Assembly (NCBI GenBank): GCA_016802295.1
Contig: JAESIW010000137.1
Span: 1,603,318 to 1,667,317 of the forward strand
DNA: 64,000 nt
From: Brachionus rotundiformis
Taxonomy: Eukaryota; Rotifera; Eurotatoria; Ploima; Brachionidae
Reading direction: 5' to 3'
Shown here: positions 1-11,674 of the stretch, in pieces
Layout: each line of letters opens with the position of its first letter
Numbering within the stretch: the stretch's first letter is position 1
Made by a program: the position numbers and the translations under genes
The notes under the pieces: generated by a model
Databases searched by the model: none
Told to the model about the DNA's origin: nothing
What the model saw: only the letters and a program-made list of their open reading frames with translations

Positions 1-246
1 TTGATAATAAATTAACAATTTTAAACTATTTTTAGATTAAGACAAAATAAAAATATCGATACTTCTTAAATTTGAAATAAAAGCATATTTGTAGCAAAAT
101 AAAATCATAATTTAAAAATTGAGAGAAAATTTTGTCAGTCCTATCTAGAAAAACCTTCAACTAAAAATCTATTTATAACCAAATGAAAATTAGAGCTAAA
201 TTTTTTAAATAAGCGTGAAATAAAATAGTTTAAAAATTTGGATGCT

Positions 247-1128
247 ATGTTTCTTTGGGACTGGATTAGTGGCATTTTAAATTTCCTCGGCCTATACAAA
301 AAATCCGGAAAATTGGTTTTCTTGGGTTTGGACAATGCTGGTAGGTAAAAGCCAAAAATAATTAAATAAAAAATCTAATCTAAAAATATTAAATTAGGCA
401 AAACAACTCTTTTGCACATGTTAAAGGATAACAAATTGGCCCAGCATGTACCAACGTTGCATCCTACATCTGAAGAATTGACTTTGGGGAACATAAACTT
501 CACTACATTTGATTTAGGTGGTCACGCTCAAGGCAGGTTCATAATCCTTGATTTTTTTAAATAACAATCAACTAATTTAATTATCTTTATAGTTCGTAAA
601 GTCTGGAAGGAATATTTTCCTGCTATAGATGCAATTGTTTTTTTAATTGATGCTTGGGATAGACAAAGATTGAATGAGTCCTACATAGAATTCGAATCTA
701 TTCTCAATGATGAGCAGCTGTCTGAATGTCCCATCTTAATTTTGGGCAATAAAATAGACAAGAATGGAGCTTGCGGTGAACACGAAATCAGACATATGTT
801 TAGATTGAATGGAAGAACAACTGGAAAGGTATTCTATTGTAAATATTTACAGTCAAATTTCAAGTGATGTACTTCTTAACAATAGATCCTTCTGAGTTTA
901 ATAACTGTACTCAATTTAAAGTTAATTACTCGTTGAGGACACTCTTTATCTGATGAAATTTGATGTTCTAAATTAGTTAAAAGTAGTTAAATCTAATTTT
1001 ATTTTTATCTAAAGAGTAATGTTCCAAGAGAAAAACTACATACTAGACCAATGGAATTGTTTATGTGCAGTGTAAAACTGAAAGAAGGATATGGTGAAGC
1101 TTTTAGATGGCTTTCAAATTATCTTTAG
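247..1128 (+). CDS. SAR1: Small GTPase SAR1 (COPII coat initiator)
   Basis: SAR1 is the GTPase that starts COPII vesicle budding at ER exit sites. Four exons: 247-340, 398-532, 593-828, 1015-1128, giving 192 aa (the family is about 198 aa). The N-terminus has the SAR1-type amphipathic start (MFLWDWISGILNFLGLY). The P-loop GLDNAGKTT spans the first intron, switch II reads FDLGGH, the guanine-specificity motif is NKID, and the C-terminus GYGEAFRWLSNYL is family-typical. SAR1 lacks the myristoylated glycine of ARFs, as here. The second intron (533-592) starts with GC, not GT: the frame closes only if exon 2 stops after CAAG and the donor is GCAGGT. The third intron (186 nt) is unusually long for this window. 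The start is the first in-frame ATG. Confidence 0.95.
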
Positions 1129-1836
1129 ACCTTTTATACTCATTTAATTAGCTTAAAAATCTAGTCATGTAATTAATTTAAGACGAATTTTCTCATTTTA
1201 TTTAATTTATATTTATTTAAATAAAAAATTTATACAAAACATGTCTTTTTTTGAATATTCCTGCTAGCTTGATTTGTACCAAGTTAACAAAATAAATTGC
1301 AGTGGTGTTCTTTTGAGACTTAAGCATCCTGCCTTTAAATAGATTCAGGGAAAATAAATGTTTAGCTTTAAACCCTTATAATTGATTTTAATTGGCAAGA
1401 TTTTAATTACATAAATACTAATTTTACTTTAATTTAAATTTTTTAAAAATTAAAAACTGCTTTGCTTTAAATTAATTAATTAAATTTTTTAATATTTAAT
1501 ATTAACTATTTAATTAACAATAGTTTAATGTTATAATTTTAAAATAATTTAATATTATTATATAATTTTCCTTTTTCATCTTTAATATGTTTTAGCATAA
1601 GTTAAAAAATGTATTTATGAAAGGCTAATTTAAAAAAAACGTTCTAATAAATGGATTTATATTACTCGGATCATTTCGAACTTAGATCATTTTTTTTTCT
1701 GGTATATGGAAATTATCAAAATATGACATATTTTTGAACAAGAGTGATGAATTTTTTGATCCAATTTTAAAAATTTAGGTATAAGTTCAAAGTTTATTAT
1801 TTTTAGATAATTTTCAAAAATAATATTTGATCAAAG
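1129..1836. other. Intergenic, SAR1 to La
   Basis: About 700 bp of AT-rich sequence between the SAR1 stop and the La start. I see no coding stretch, RNA gene or repeat I can support. AATAAA-like hexamers shortly after the SAR1 stop (near 1220 and 1292) could serve its polyadenylation. Confidence 0.5.
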
Positions 1837-3481
1837 ATGGAAGATACTACTCAGACTAATTCATCTAATAAAGATTTAAGCTCTTCATTGAACAAAAAAG
1901 AGCTGAGAAAAAAAATTCTCGATCAATTAGAATTTTATTTCTCTGATTCTAATTTGACCAAAGACAGATTTCTAAAGCAAGAAATCAACAATTCAACCGA
2001 AGGATGTATTGTTTGTTTTTTAATTACAGCTATAATTATAATTCAATTTTTTTAAGTTATTTATTTGACGACATTTTTACACTTTAATAAAATTAGAAAC
2101 CTTGGTGTAAACCTCAAAGACATTCGCAAATCGATAAAAAATTCAGAACTATTGGAATTAAATGAAGATGGAACAATGGTTCGACGGAAGACTCCGTTTG
2201 TCGAACTTACTTCAAAGGAAATTGACAAAAAAACCATATATGTGGAAAATTTACCCCCAAAAATTACCAACGAAGAACTCAAAAACTGCTTTGAACAGTT
2301 TGGAAAAATTTCCTACATCAGCTTACCAAAATTTCAAGCAAGCAATAAACTAAAAGGTTTCGGTTTCATTGAATTTGACAAAAAAAGCGATTCAAAAAAA
2401 GCTTTAGAAGTACTAATTGAATCATAGGTTTTTTAATTTAATTATGGTTAAATTTTTAAAGGCGTTCAAAGATCAAACAGAACAAATGAATGATGAGCCC
2501 ATTGGTAAATTTCCAAAGTCCAATGCACAAATAATAGCTCTGGAAAAAAAAATAAAAAAGATTAATCAAGAGAGTATTTAATTATTATTTATATAAAAAT
2601 ATTAAAAAAATATGTTTATATTTATTTGTTTACAAAGTTAGTTTGGTAGAGACAAATACTTCTGAGAATGATCAGGAAAATTCTGTAAAAAAGCGGCCGG
2701 GTGATTCCGACAATGAGTCAGATAAAAAAAAGACTAAAAAGGACTCGAAATCAGAAAGTTCAAAAAAAGAATGGACCAAGAACTTGAAGTTTAATTTGAG
2801 TTAAATCTTAAGAAACTGCTTAATTCCTTTAATTAAAGGGTTGTAACAAAAAAAAAATGGCTGGAATTGAAAGATAATTTTTTAGAGAATCAAAAAAAAG
2901 AAGTCTCTCGCCTGAAAGAGGAACTAAATGAACTAAACACAAAATTAGCCAATCTTCAAAGTATTCAGAATACATTGGTAGATGAAAAAAAAAAGCCTGA
3001 CGATGTGGTGCTTGGATGCATTTTGAAAATAATGTTAAATTTAAATGACCCAAAAGATTATGAAATATTTTCTATGGGCAGAAAACAATTCAAAGACAAA
3101 TATTTAGCCAATTATGAAGATAAAATAGCCTATGTAGATATGGAAAAAAATTCTAATAAAATTTTAATTCGATGTAAATCGAGTCAAGATGCTAGAGAAA
3201 TGCTAGATGATGGAAAATTTTTGGAAAATTTTACCAAAAGTTTACTTCATGGCGAAGAAGAGAACAAATATTTGGAAAAAATAGCTACGAATCGTTCTAA
3301 AAAGCAAGAGAAAAAAGAAAGAAAGGAGCAGCAAAAATCAGATAAAAAAGTTCTAATTTTCATTTGTTTATATTTTGTTTAAAACTTATTTTTTTTTATC
3401 TAGAGCTGCAAACCCGAACATAAATTAACACCAATTGAGACACATTCAAAACATGTGAAATTTGATGATAATGATGATTAG
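1837..3481 (+). CDS. SSB: La autoantigen (LARP3/SSB), RNA chaperone
   Basis: La binds the 3' UUU-OH end of RNA polymerase III transcripts and protects them in the nucleus. Six exons: 1837-2005, 2057-2409, 2462-2573, 2638-2788, 2839-3349, 3404-3481; 457 aa. The La motif lies near residues 25-105 (LEFYFSDS, LTKDRF, FLHFNKIRNL). RRM1 follows (RNP2-like IYVENLP, RNP1-like LKGFGFIEF). An acidic/lysine linker (KKRPGD, DNESDKKK) precedes the C-terminal La-type RRM (around residues 310-390) and a basic tail. Donor choice matters twice: exon 2 ends after KALE, so the following in-frame TAG is intronic, and exon 4 ends at 2788 to keep frame into the coiled KEVSRLKEEL stretch. The La motif plus RRM order makes the family call secure. 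Confidence 0.9.
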
Positions 3482-4581
3482 AATTTGTTCCATTTTTTTT
3501 TTTACAAAATTAAAATAAATTTGATTTCTAAAATTTTTTACATTAATTTTAATGATAAAATATTTAAAATTCAATTTTGATAATTGTTTTCTTAAATTAC
3601 AGCATATTCAGTTGACAAACAATTATTAATTTATAAATCTTTTTTATTCTCTTTAAAATTTAATTACTTAAATTATAAAACTTGAACGCAATTTATTTTT
3701 TCTTGAGAACATTTAATTTATTTTAAGAGATATTTATCTTTTTATTAGATATAAAAAAAAGAAATAGCATATCATCAAATAGGCGTAATGGCTAAACATG
3801 AAACACATGCTTCGATTTAACCTGACTTAAAAAAAAACACATTCAACTTTTATCATTAAATATTTTATTTGGTAAGCCACAAGCTGGATTTAATTGCCAT
3901 TAGGTAAAAAAAGATCCAATTTCGGGAGAACATCAGCAGTCAGTGGCAAGCTCTTATCTACTTTCATGCAACTTGGCAATAGTCATTCTTGTACAACCTT
4001 GAAACCACAGGTGTCGAAAAATAGAGTCAAACCTAGATATAAAACCTCTTGAAAGTTCTATTCTTATAAAAAACTATTGCTAAGTATGTTAATGTATTTA
4101 TCGGTTTGATTAGTTAATAAACCTCAAGCTAAGTATGCAAAAGATTTGCACCATTGCTAAATAGATAACCTGATTCTTTATAATTTTAGATAAAAGTTCT
4201 GTTTACTTTTTTAATTTAAACAGTGTATTATCTATTTAATTTATTTAAAATAAATTTTTTCCTAGTTTAGGCTTGATTGGAACAATTTTTTTGAAAAGTA
4301 AATAAAATTGTTTATTCTATTAAAGCGAGGTCTAAGGCACTAGTTTTAATTAAGATTTTCTTTTTAAAATAAACTTATCACGTTTATGCAAGGCCTACCA
4401 GATCTATTAATTTTGCATGAGAGATGCCACAACACCTCGCTTAATCAAACATTGATAATTGAGTTAAAAATCAGATATCTTTTTTCCTGTCTGGTTTATT
4501 TGTTTATCATTTTTTTCAAGCAGATCGAAATAAAAATATTGAAACTTTCAAAACTTATCTTAAACTTTAATAGAGTATATA
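3482..4581. other. Intergenic with a non-AT-rich island
   Basis: Mostly low-complexity AT sequence. Positions 3890-4060 differ: base composition is more balanced and frames stay open on both strands. The minus frame contains LPLTADVLPKLDLFLPNGN followed by a stop. No splice context or known family could be assigned. It may be an old transposon piece. A smaller balanced patch lies at 4385-4450. Confidence 0.35.
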
Positions 4582-7495
4582 ATGACTTTTGGGAAATTTG
4601 TGCTTTTTGTCTACCTTGGGATTGAATTGGTCTTTGGTTATCAAGATTTAGAAGAAACTTTGTACAACACCACCAGTGGATCGTATCGAGCCAAAATTGT
4701 CAAGCTCGACGGCTACGGTTTTTCCGAGCCGCAGTACATCCATAAATTGCTGAGCGTACCTTATGGCCAAAAGCCTGAACGCTTCAAAAATTCAATTTTC
4801 CGCAATTATGAGCCAGGCATACATGAGCCAAGCGAAAATTTGGCATGTTACCAATCGGTAAACCTTTCATCATATGGCTTTTTTAGCTTACATGAAGCAG
4901 GAATGATGACCGAAGATTGCTTGGTGACAAATTTTTATATACCATTGCCAAAAAATCCTAGAGAGAAAAAATATAACAACATGTCAGTCGTGGTTCATAT
5001 ACATGGTGGTAGCAATATGGTTGGGGCGGCAGGTCTTTTCGATGGATCATATATAGCTTCTAAAGGAAAAGTAATAGTGGCCATAATTAACTACAGACTA
5101 AGTCTATTAGGGTTTTTGTCTGATTTTACTGAAAAATACCCTGGAAATTATGGATTGAGAGATCAAATTTTGGCAATTAAATGGATCAAAATGAACTGCG
5201 CTGTTTTAGGTTGTAATCCAAACTCGATTACTTTATGGGGTCATTCAGCAGGCGCTGGCGATGCCAACTGGCTCGCACTATCTCCTTTGACTAAAAACCT
5301 TTTTCAAAGAATCATCATACAAAGCGGAAGCTCGTTTTCATACTGGGCTTATGACAAGATGCATTTAGAAAGATACAAGTCGCTAAAAGATTATTTTAAT
5401 TGTACTGGTCTGCCAGATCAAGTTAAGCCAGATAACCAAGCTATGACAAAATTAATAGATACATGTCTAATGCATATACCAATGGAGCAATTGTTTGAGT
5501 TCAAATTTGCGCTTATTGACGCACCAGGACCAACTTATGACGGCTTTCTGGGCGACGAATCTCTCATTAACAAACATTCACTTACTGAAATGATGAACTC
5601 AGCTAATCATATTGAGAATATAGATGTCCTAACTGGAATAAATGGTGTCGAGGGCTTTTCTTTTGAAGGATATTTTAGTAATTCGGTAAAATTTTTTACC
5701 CAGAATAATTTAACTAATGAAGTTATGTTAACTCTTGAGCGATTTGCTTTGCTTTCAAGAGAAAAATGTAAACAATACTCTTTGATTGAAAATAGACTTA
5801 AACTTGATGAGTTTTATACGAACAAAATAAGAAAGCATTTGGTAAATGAGAAAAATCTGAATTCAGAAACAGCTAATCGCCTAAAAGCCATATTTGCCAA
5901 TTCAGATGCCATTTTCGACTCTGGTTTCATCGAGTTCTTGAATCAAATATTCAAGAAGAAAAAAGAAAACAAAAATTATAAAGCAAATGTTTTTGTATAT
6001 GAGTATTTGCATGAAAATACGGGCAATTTGGCAAATATAGAGCATTATAAGAAAATTTTGAAAAATATTTCATTGAGTACCCATTTCGAAGGCATTGACA
6101 TAGTATTTGGTAAGATTTGCTTTTTACTTTTAAATAATTATTTACTAATTTAAATTATTTTTATTTTAAAATTTTATTAAAACTTAAAGGTCTACCAATT
6201 GCTTATAAAAACAGAAATTTGATAAAAAATGATAAGTATGACTATCCGTTTGGCGATTTTGTTTTTGATACACCATTTACAAAAGACGAAGTGGATTTGT
6301 CATTTTTATTGATAAAATTATATTCAAATTTCATCAAAAATGGGTAAATTGAATAATTTTTTACAATTTCTTAATTTTATTTAACATTAAATTAATAATT
6401 AAAAATATTCTAATTGTTAGTCTAAAATGACAGATTAAATAAATAAATTTAATCACATTTAGAACAGGAAAAATTAAATTTAGCTGTCTCAAGAATGAAT
6501 ATATTTATCAAAATTAAGCATTCTATTTCATACAAAAATAATGTTTATTTAATTTTATAAAATTTTTCAATCTAATGATTATTAATATATTCAAAATCTT
6601 TCAAATAAATAGTCTTCAATTAACCATGTTTCCCATAACCAAATAAAATTCTATATCTAATAATTTTTGGAGTCTGACACAATGTAAAAATGCATTCAAC
6701 TTTTAGAAGTAAAATTTTATTTAAAAATAATAATAAAACATTTTATATATAATCTTAAATGATGGTCATTTAAATTTTCTTAACTTTAAACCTGTTCATA
6801 AAAATATAAATTAGATTAGCTTTAATTTCTATCTTGTACAAATTAGGGATCCAAGCATTGGTGAACCAATTAATATAGAATGGGAATCATACATGAAAAA
6901 TCAGTCTTATCTGCGAATTACGACAGACCTAATCAGAAACAAATCAAAAGATAGTGTTCAATCGTTCGGAGTAAGAGATGACTTGTACAAATTTTGGTTT
7001 GTAGAAATGGGAAAAAATGGAAATTGTAGCTCATATGATTTTGATATCGACCTGCCCTACGAAAGCAAACGACATACCAAAGGTATAGAGCCTGCTTTGG
7101 ACAAGTGTTTTGACCTTTTGAATCAATCAAAGGAATACAACCATTTGAGAGAAATGTTTTTAACTGAATATGAAAATTGTATGAATTTGATAGACACTAC
7201 GGCGCCGCAGCTTAAAAATGTATTCAACACAATCTGTCTGGACGTAATTGCAGTAAGAAGAATGATTATTGAATACGAAACTTGTTGTATACCCGATACA
7301 CAAGATATAACTTCTACCATTTGTGAATTTAAAAACTTCAACACCAAATTTCTTGGCTACAATTTAAAAAATTTGATTGAATACACTAAACAAAGGGCCC
7401 ATATTGAAACAAATGAAAATGGTACCAATCAGCATCCAAACAAGCTATTTGTTATAACTTTTTTTTACTTTTTGTTGAAAATTATAATGAATTAA
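4582..7495 (+). CDS. Type-B carboxylesterase / cholinesterase-like, probably GPI-anchored
   Basis: A secreted alpha/beta-hydrolase of the carboxylesterase-B family. Exons 4582-6109, 6190-6343, 6847-7495; 776 aa. Residues 1-19 form a signal peptide. The oxyanion-hole strand reads VVHIHGGSNMVGAAG. The nucleophile elbow is GHSAG (Ser222; most relatives have GESAG), the acid is Glu357 in GINGVEG, and the base is His501 in THFEG, nine residues before the conserved FG as in acetylcholinesterases. The triad is therefore complete, unlike neuroligins. The last 16 or so residues are a short hydrophobic tail after NENGTNQHPNK, the layout of a GPI-attachment signal. The substrate cannot be deduced. The region between the FG motif and the C-terminus is longer than in typical cholinesterases. 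Confidence 0.85.
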
Positions 7496-7962
7496 GATTT
7501 TTCAATTTATTATTTTTCATTTTTTTTTTAATTTTTGTAACTGATTTGGATTTCTTTTCTTTTTAATTGAATAAATTTTTTAAAGTAATCAAAAAATTTC
7601 GTTTAAAATATGCCAAGATTTTTAATTAGAAATGTACGATTAAAGTCATTTGTTGACTTCTGAAATGTGAAATTAACTTTTAAAAATAATGACATTTAAA
7701 AATAAGCCTAATTATAAAATAAAAAATTAAATTAAAGCTACTTAATAAATTTATCCTCTAACTTTTAGTCTGTCTGTAATTTCAACTAGTAGACTTGAAC
7801 ACGTGCATCAACTTGATCCAATTATCAGTTAACTAAACCCAAAAAATTGAATAAAAGATAAAATATTTATTTCATAAGATTTAGTCACTTTTTTTCTAAA
7901 AAAATTAATTTATTAATTTTAAAGTTTTGATAATGGCTTATTAGATCAAATAAAAAAATAAC
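7496..7962. other. Intergenic, esterase to GPCR
   Basis: AT-rich spacer of 467 bp with no supported gene. The only more complex patch (7765-7830) has no open frame of note. It may hold the promoter of the downstream receptor. Confidence 0.4.
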
Positions 7963-9099
7963 ATGTTTTTTTTAATTACATTTTGGACAGCCAAACTGCT
8001 AAGAGAATTCGTTCAGCCGGTGGTTTGTTTACTTGGTTTACTGTTAAATCTTGTATGCCTATACGGAATGAAGACTTGTCGAAGAATTTCTGTGACAAAT
8101 AATTATATTATCTATTTAAGTTTAATTAATATTGGCGTATTATCCATTGGTGGACTAAGTAAATGGCCTAATGCTTTAAATTTCAAATATCCCCTGATCA
8201 TATCATCTAGTTTTTTATGTAAATTTGTCCTATTTTCGTACTATACACTGTCTTACTCATCAGTATTTATTTTAATTATTATGACAATGGACCGAGCTTT
8301 ATTAGCATTCAAATTTTCAAGAGTAGCCACAGCAATAAAATACCGATGTTTAAAATTTTTTGTTCTTTCCATTTTACTTTCCATCAGCTATAACATCCAT
8401 TTTTTGCTATCATACTCAATTGTTGATGTAGATGGCAGAGATGGTCTTAAAAATGGAACATTAAGCGAAAAAAAGTGTATTTATAGCAAATGGAGTTTAT
8501 TCTATGAAAAATTTTGGACTTATATAAATACTATGATTTACTCAATTATACCTTTTTTCATATTAAGCATATTAAATATGGTAATTTACAAGCATATTCA
8601 AAACTGTACAGAAAAATTTTACCAAAAAAATGTAATCTTTTTGTCAAGATCAACATCTCGATTGATGAGGTCTAATTTTATGATCAAAAGTAGCTCAAGC
8701 CGAAATCGAATTAATCGAAAGATATCTATTTTATTGATTTCAATTAATTTATCATTTCTACTCTTCTCCTTGCCAGTCGTTTTGCTTCAAAACATTTATT
8801 TTTCAATTTTTCAAACTCTAACAGAACCAAGTTGGAAAAATTATGAAAAAGTCACTTTTATTTCAAGAGATTCACTAAATATCAGCTTGATCGACCAAGA
8901 ATATCAAAATTTAATAAATTATGCCGATATGTTGATATCGATTTCTGAGCTTCTACAATGCTTAAATCATAGTTTAAACTTTATTTTGTATTGTAAGCAC
9001 GACAAAATTTTTAGGAAACGTATTAAGAAATTTTTTTCTCTCGAATTGGTAAAAAAAGCAGCAGAAAATGGAATTTTTAATAATTTGAAGACTCATTAA
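7963..9099 (+). CDS. Rhodopsin-family G-protein-coupled receptor, orphan
   Basis: A single-exon 378-aa seven-helix receptor. TM1 carries the conserved Asn (GLLLNLVCLYG). TM2 follows NNYIIYLSL. A cysteine precedes TM3 (SFLCKF) and pairs with one in the second extracellular loop (KKCIYSKW). TM3 ends in MTMDRALLAF, so the usual DRY is DRA. The third intracellular loop is short and rich in Ser/Arg/Lys. TM7 reads LNHSLNFILYC in place of NPxxY, as in many invertebrate peptide receptors. The tail is short and basic (KIFRKRIKKFF). I read it as a lineage-specific neuropeptide-type receptor; the ligand is unknown. No signal peptide is evident, and the first Met lies just before TM1, so the extracellular N-terminus is very short. 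Confidence 0.8.
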   Translation: MFFLITFWTAKLLREFVQPVVCLLGLLLNLVCLYGMKTCRRISVTNNYIIYLSLINIGVLSIGGLSKWPNALNFKYPLIISSSFLCKFVLFSYYTLSYSSVFILIIMTMDRALLAFKFSRVATAIKYRCLKFFVLSILLSISYNIHFLLSYSIVDVDGRDGLKNGTLSEKKCIYSKWSLFYEKFWTYINTMIYSIIPFFILSILNMVIYKHIQNCTEKFYQKNVIFLSRSTSRLMRSNFMIKSSSSRNRINRKISILLISINLSFLLFSLPVVLLQNIYFSIFQTLTEPSWKNYEKVTFISRDSLNISLIDQEYQNLINYADMLISISELLQCLNHSLNFILYCKHDKIFRKRIKKFFSLELVKKAAENGIFNNLKTH

Positions 9100-9740
9100 T
9101 TGTGATTTATTTTTAACTAATTTATACATTGCTAGAATAATTAAAAAAAAAGATCTACCGTTTTCAGACTTATTGATTGCTTAACAAAATCGACCTTTTA
9201 TTAATCAGCTATTTTTAATTTAGCTAAAGTAAGTCTTCAATTGTAATTTTAAAAAACTAAAAATTTTTATCTAGCTAAATATTGAATTTGAACTTTCTAG
9301 TCTTTGGTAGTTTTCATCTTAATTAAAATTACATTTTAGCTAATTGATGAGGTTTTTTAATAACTGGATCAATATTCTAATCAAAATGGTCTGTATTTGA
9401 AGGAAGTTAATCAGTAAAAAATGTCATGGTTTATAATAAAAATATTCAATGACACTCTAATTGGCGGTTGGTGATGTCAATAATTTGGAAAAACTTAAAA
9501 AATTCGAGATAAATTTTAATTGTAGAGGCTAATAATGATAATAATAATTATAATAATAAAAGTATATATTCGGCGGTCAATTAGTTTAACTAAATTAACA
9601 AAGCAGAACGACTAACGTAGTCTGCTATAAAAAATAGTTTTAAAAAAATAAATAATTAAAATGTTGTCAAATTTTTAACTTTAATATTTAAGTAATATTG
9701 AAAAAATGATGTAATATTTTTAAATTCTACGAAAGAGCGA
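9100..9740. other. Intergenic; AAT microsatellite
   Basis: No gene seen. A short imperfect (AAT)n/(ATA)n tract lies at about 9530-9560. Confidence 0.5.
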
Positions 9741-9879
9741 TGTTACACAAAGATCTGGATTCAGTGTGTCAATGGATAGATGTGTGGCGTATGGGACTGT
9801 GTGCTGATGTGTATAGTGATGGATTTTGGTAGACTAAATGGAAGGCATAAATATGAGGCAAGATGCGGAGAAAGCAGCT

Positions 9880-10139
9880 CAACTAAATGAACGATCACGG
9901 TGAGACCTCATCTAGATTTTGATTGAAATGTAAAAATTAGTAAACGGATTGGAAAAAGTGGACCCGGAGAAATTTTCTCTGCTCATATTAGAAATGATTT
10001 TGCTGCGGTTAATGCCAGAAATGTTTTTTGCTAAAACAGGATAGTTCCACATTGGAACAGGTTGCCAGACGATGTTTTTAAATCTAAATCAACTGCTTGT
10101 TTCAGAGAGTCTCTTTACAAATTCAATGGAAACGAATAG
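9880..10139 (+). mobile_element. Non-LTR retrotransposon (LINE) relic, 3' end of reverse-transcriptase ORF
   Basis: A decayed C-terminus of a Jockey/CR1/L2-like ORF2. One frame reads KLVNGLEKVDPEKF after DLI (broken by several stops). After a one-base frameshift near 9970 it continues HIRNDFAAVNARNVFC, stop, NRIVPHWNRLPDDVFKSK and ends at TAG 10137-10139. The pattern NRVxxxWNxLPxxV just before the stop is characteristic of LINE ORF2 tails. Stops and a frameshift show it is dead. The homologous region may begin upstream of 9880. The AT-rich tail to about 10230 may be the LINE 3' UTR. Confidence 0.7.
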
Positions 10140-10232
10140 TGATGGGCTCAGACATTCTACATATTAGATGTCGCAGCAAGAACTAATAATACTACTATTA
10201 ATTGTAAAATTTATTTATTTTTTTGGCTATAT

Positions 10233-10475
10233 TAGATTTTAAATAAACTTGGTTCACATTTTGTTATTTGCCTAACTCCTCCAATTGGGCCTTCATTATT
10301 CACTGAAGCACTAAACTTTGCATCATAAAACCCATTTACTTGATAGAATTTGTTTTGAATTTTATAAAATTGTATCAGATCACCACGCTGTCGCCTTTCA
10401 TTTAGAGTTTCAAATGCCAGATTTCTAATTTGTGGAACTGATTTGGTTGATCGTCTTTGTATTTGTTCCAGTTAA
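10233..10475 (-). mobile_element. LINE relic, opposite orientation
   Basis: On the minus strand an uninterrupted frame reads LEQIQRRSTKSVPQIRNLAF, then NERRQRGDLIQFYKI, and ends TKCEPSLFKI-stop. The QRRxTK...RRxRGDLIxxYKI pattern is the conserved post-RT region of LINE ORF2. It is better preserved than the plus-strand relic just upstream. The two lie tail-to-tail, about 100 bp apart. Confidence 0.7.
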
Positions 10476-11061
10476 AACATATGAAGATTTTTATAATAAT
10501 AATACATAAGCTACAGCAAGACTAGCTTGCAGTGGTAGCTCCTTGCACATAGAAAAATTCTGAAAAAGAAATTCTGTTTAAATTTTTAGATCAAAATAAT
10601 AGTTACGATTCTAGATAGAAAAAGCTGTAAGAGAAAAATTTATAAATAAATTTATGACACTTCCAAAAGGACATATGATATATCCTTTTTAAGTAAGGAT
10701 TCCAGGCAGGCTCATACTATTCTAGATGCGGTCTTACATATGTTTTGTAAAGTTGTAAGAACAATTGGGAATTTCTATACTTAAATGTTTTCTTGAGCAT
10801 TCCAAGCATGTTATTTGGAAGAGTAAGAGATTTTTCCAAATTTTAAAGAGATGTTTTACTTTCTTGAAATTGAAAAACACACCATAAAATGAAATTAAGA
10901 AAGGTAAAATTTAAATGGTATTATCGATGCTACAAAGCAAGATTAACAGGCATTCTGTATCCAATTGGTGTTTTTTATTCCATTACCGCAATTGAGATTT
11001 GTTTCTATTTAGAGCTGACAAACCTCTTTATCATAATAGATTAGAACTAAAAAATGGATTA
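10476..11061. other. Intergenic between transposon relics
   Basis: No gene supported. It contains a small AT-rich inverted repeat around 10665-10692 (AAAAGGA ... TCCTTTT). Probably decayed transposon DNA. Confidence 0.35.
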
Positions 11062-11529
11062 TCAGATGAATTTAACCAAAAAGTACCAATTAATGAAAAG
11101 TTTTTTACTTGTGTTAATCATACCAATAACTCTAATTTCTTTATGACACTTTTTGAATATCATTGCAGCTGCGAGGGCAAAGCACAGTACATTAGATAGG
11201 TCTGACCAAAGGTCGATTATCAAACAAATCCAGAATGAGCTTTTTAACTTTTCCTGTAAACGATCTTTCAAATTTGACGATGTACCTATTTTGGCCTCAT
11301 AATTTTTTTGGCAGAACAGACATTTAAAATTAATACATTCTTTTGGAGCTGTTTCAAAATGATTATTACATTCGAAGAAATTTAATACTGGACTATAATA
11401 GTTGGATAAATCACGAAAATAAAAAACCTTTTTCTTAAAAATTCCTTGCAATCCATTATCCAATATTTGATTGATTAACTCCGAGTCTAAAAAATTTGAA
11501 TTTAAATAACTCTTTAAAAAAAAAAACAA
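11062..11529 (-). mobile_element. hAT-family transposase fragment
   Basis: A 155-codon open frame on the minus strand. It resembles a BED zinc finger (INFKCLFCQKNY, then GTSSNLKDRL) joined almost directly to a block like the hAT catalytic entry (IIDLWSDLSNVLCFALAA). In intact hAT transposases these two regions are separated by many tens of residues, so this looks internally deleted. It has no downstream DDE/hATC part. It could also be a domesticated fragment, but nothing supports expression. Confidence 0.5.
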
Positions 11530-11674
11530 ATAAAAATCTTTTTGAATATCTCTTTAAATATTAGGTTTTAAAATTTATTTGAAAAATTTTTATTTTAGAT
11601 TTTATTTTAAAATATAAAAAAGTCAATTGAAATTATTAATAAATTAATCAAAAAGTACCAATTAATGAAAAGTT
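11077..11674. repeat. 26-bp direct repeat pair bracketing the hAT fragment
   Basis: The same 26 bases (core AAAGTACCAATTAATGAAAA) occur at about 11077-11102 and 11649-11674, roughly 570 bp apart in the same orientation. The first copy lies inside the 3' end of the hAT-like frame, the second about 120 bp beyond its start. Confidence 0.7.

Noticed and set aside
670..867. Short plus-strand frame beginning inside SAR1
   Set aside because: Its first part is SAR1 exon 3; the end runs into intron 3 and is not a separate gene.
9528..9562. AAT-rich tract as a possible regulatory repeat
   Set aside because: Short and imperfect; ordinary for DNA of this composition.
10999..11199. Plus-strand 66-codon frame
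   Set aside because: Antisense of the hAT-like frame and less protein-like.
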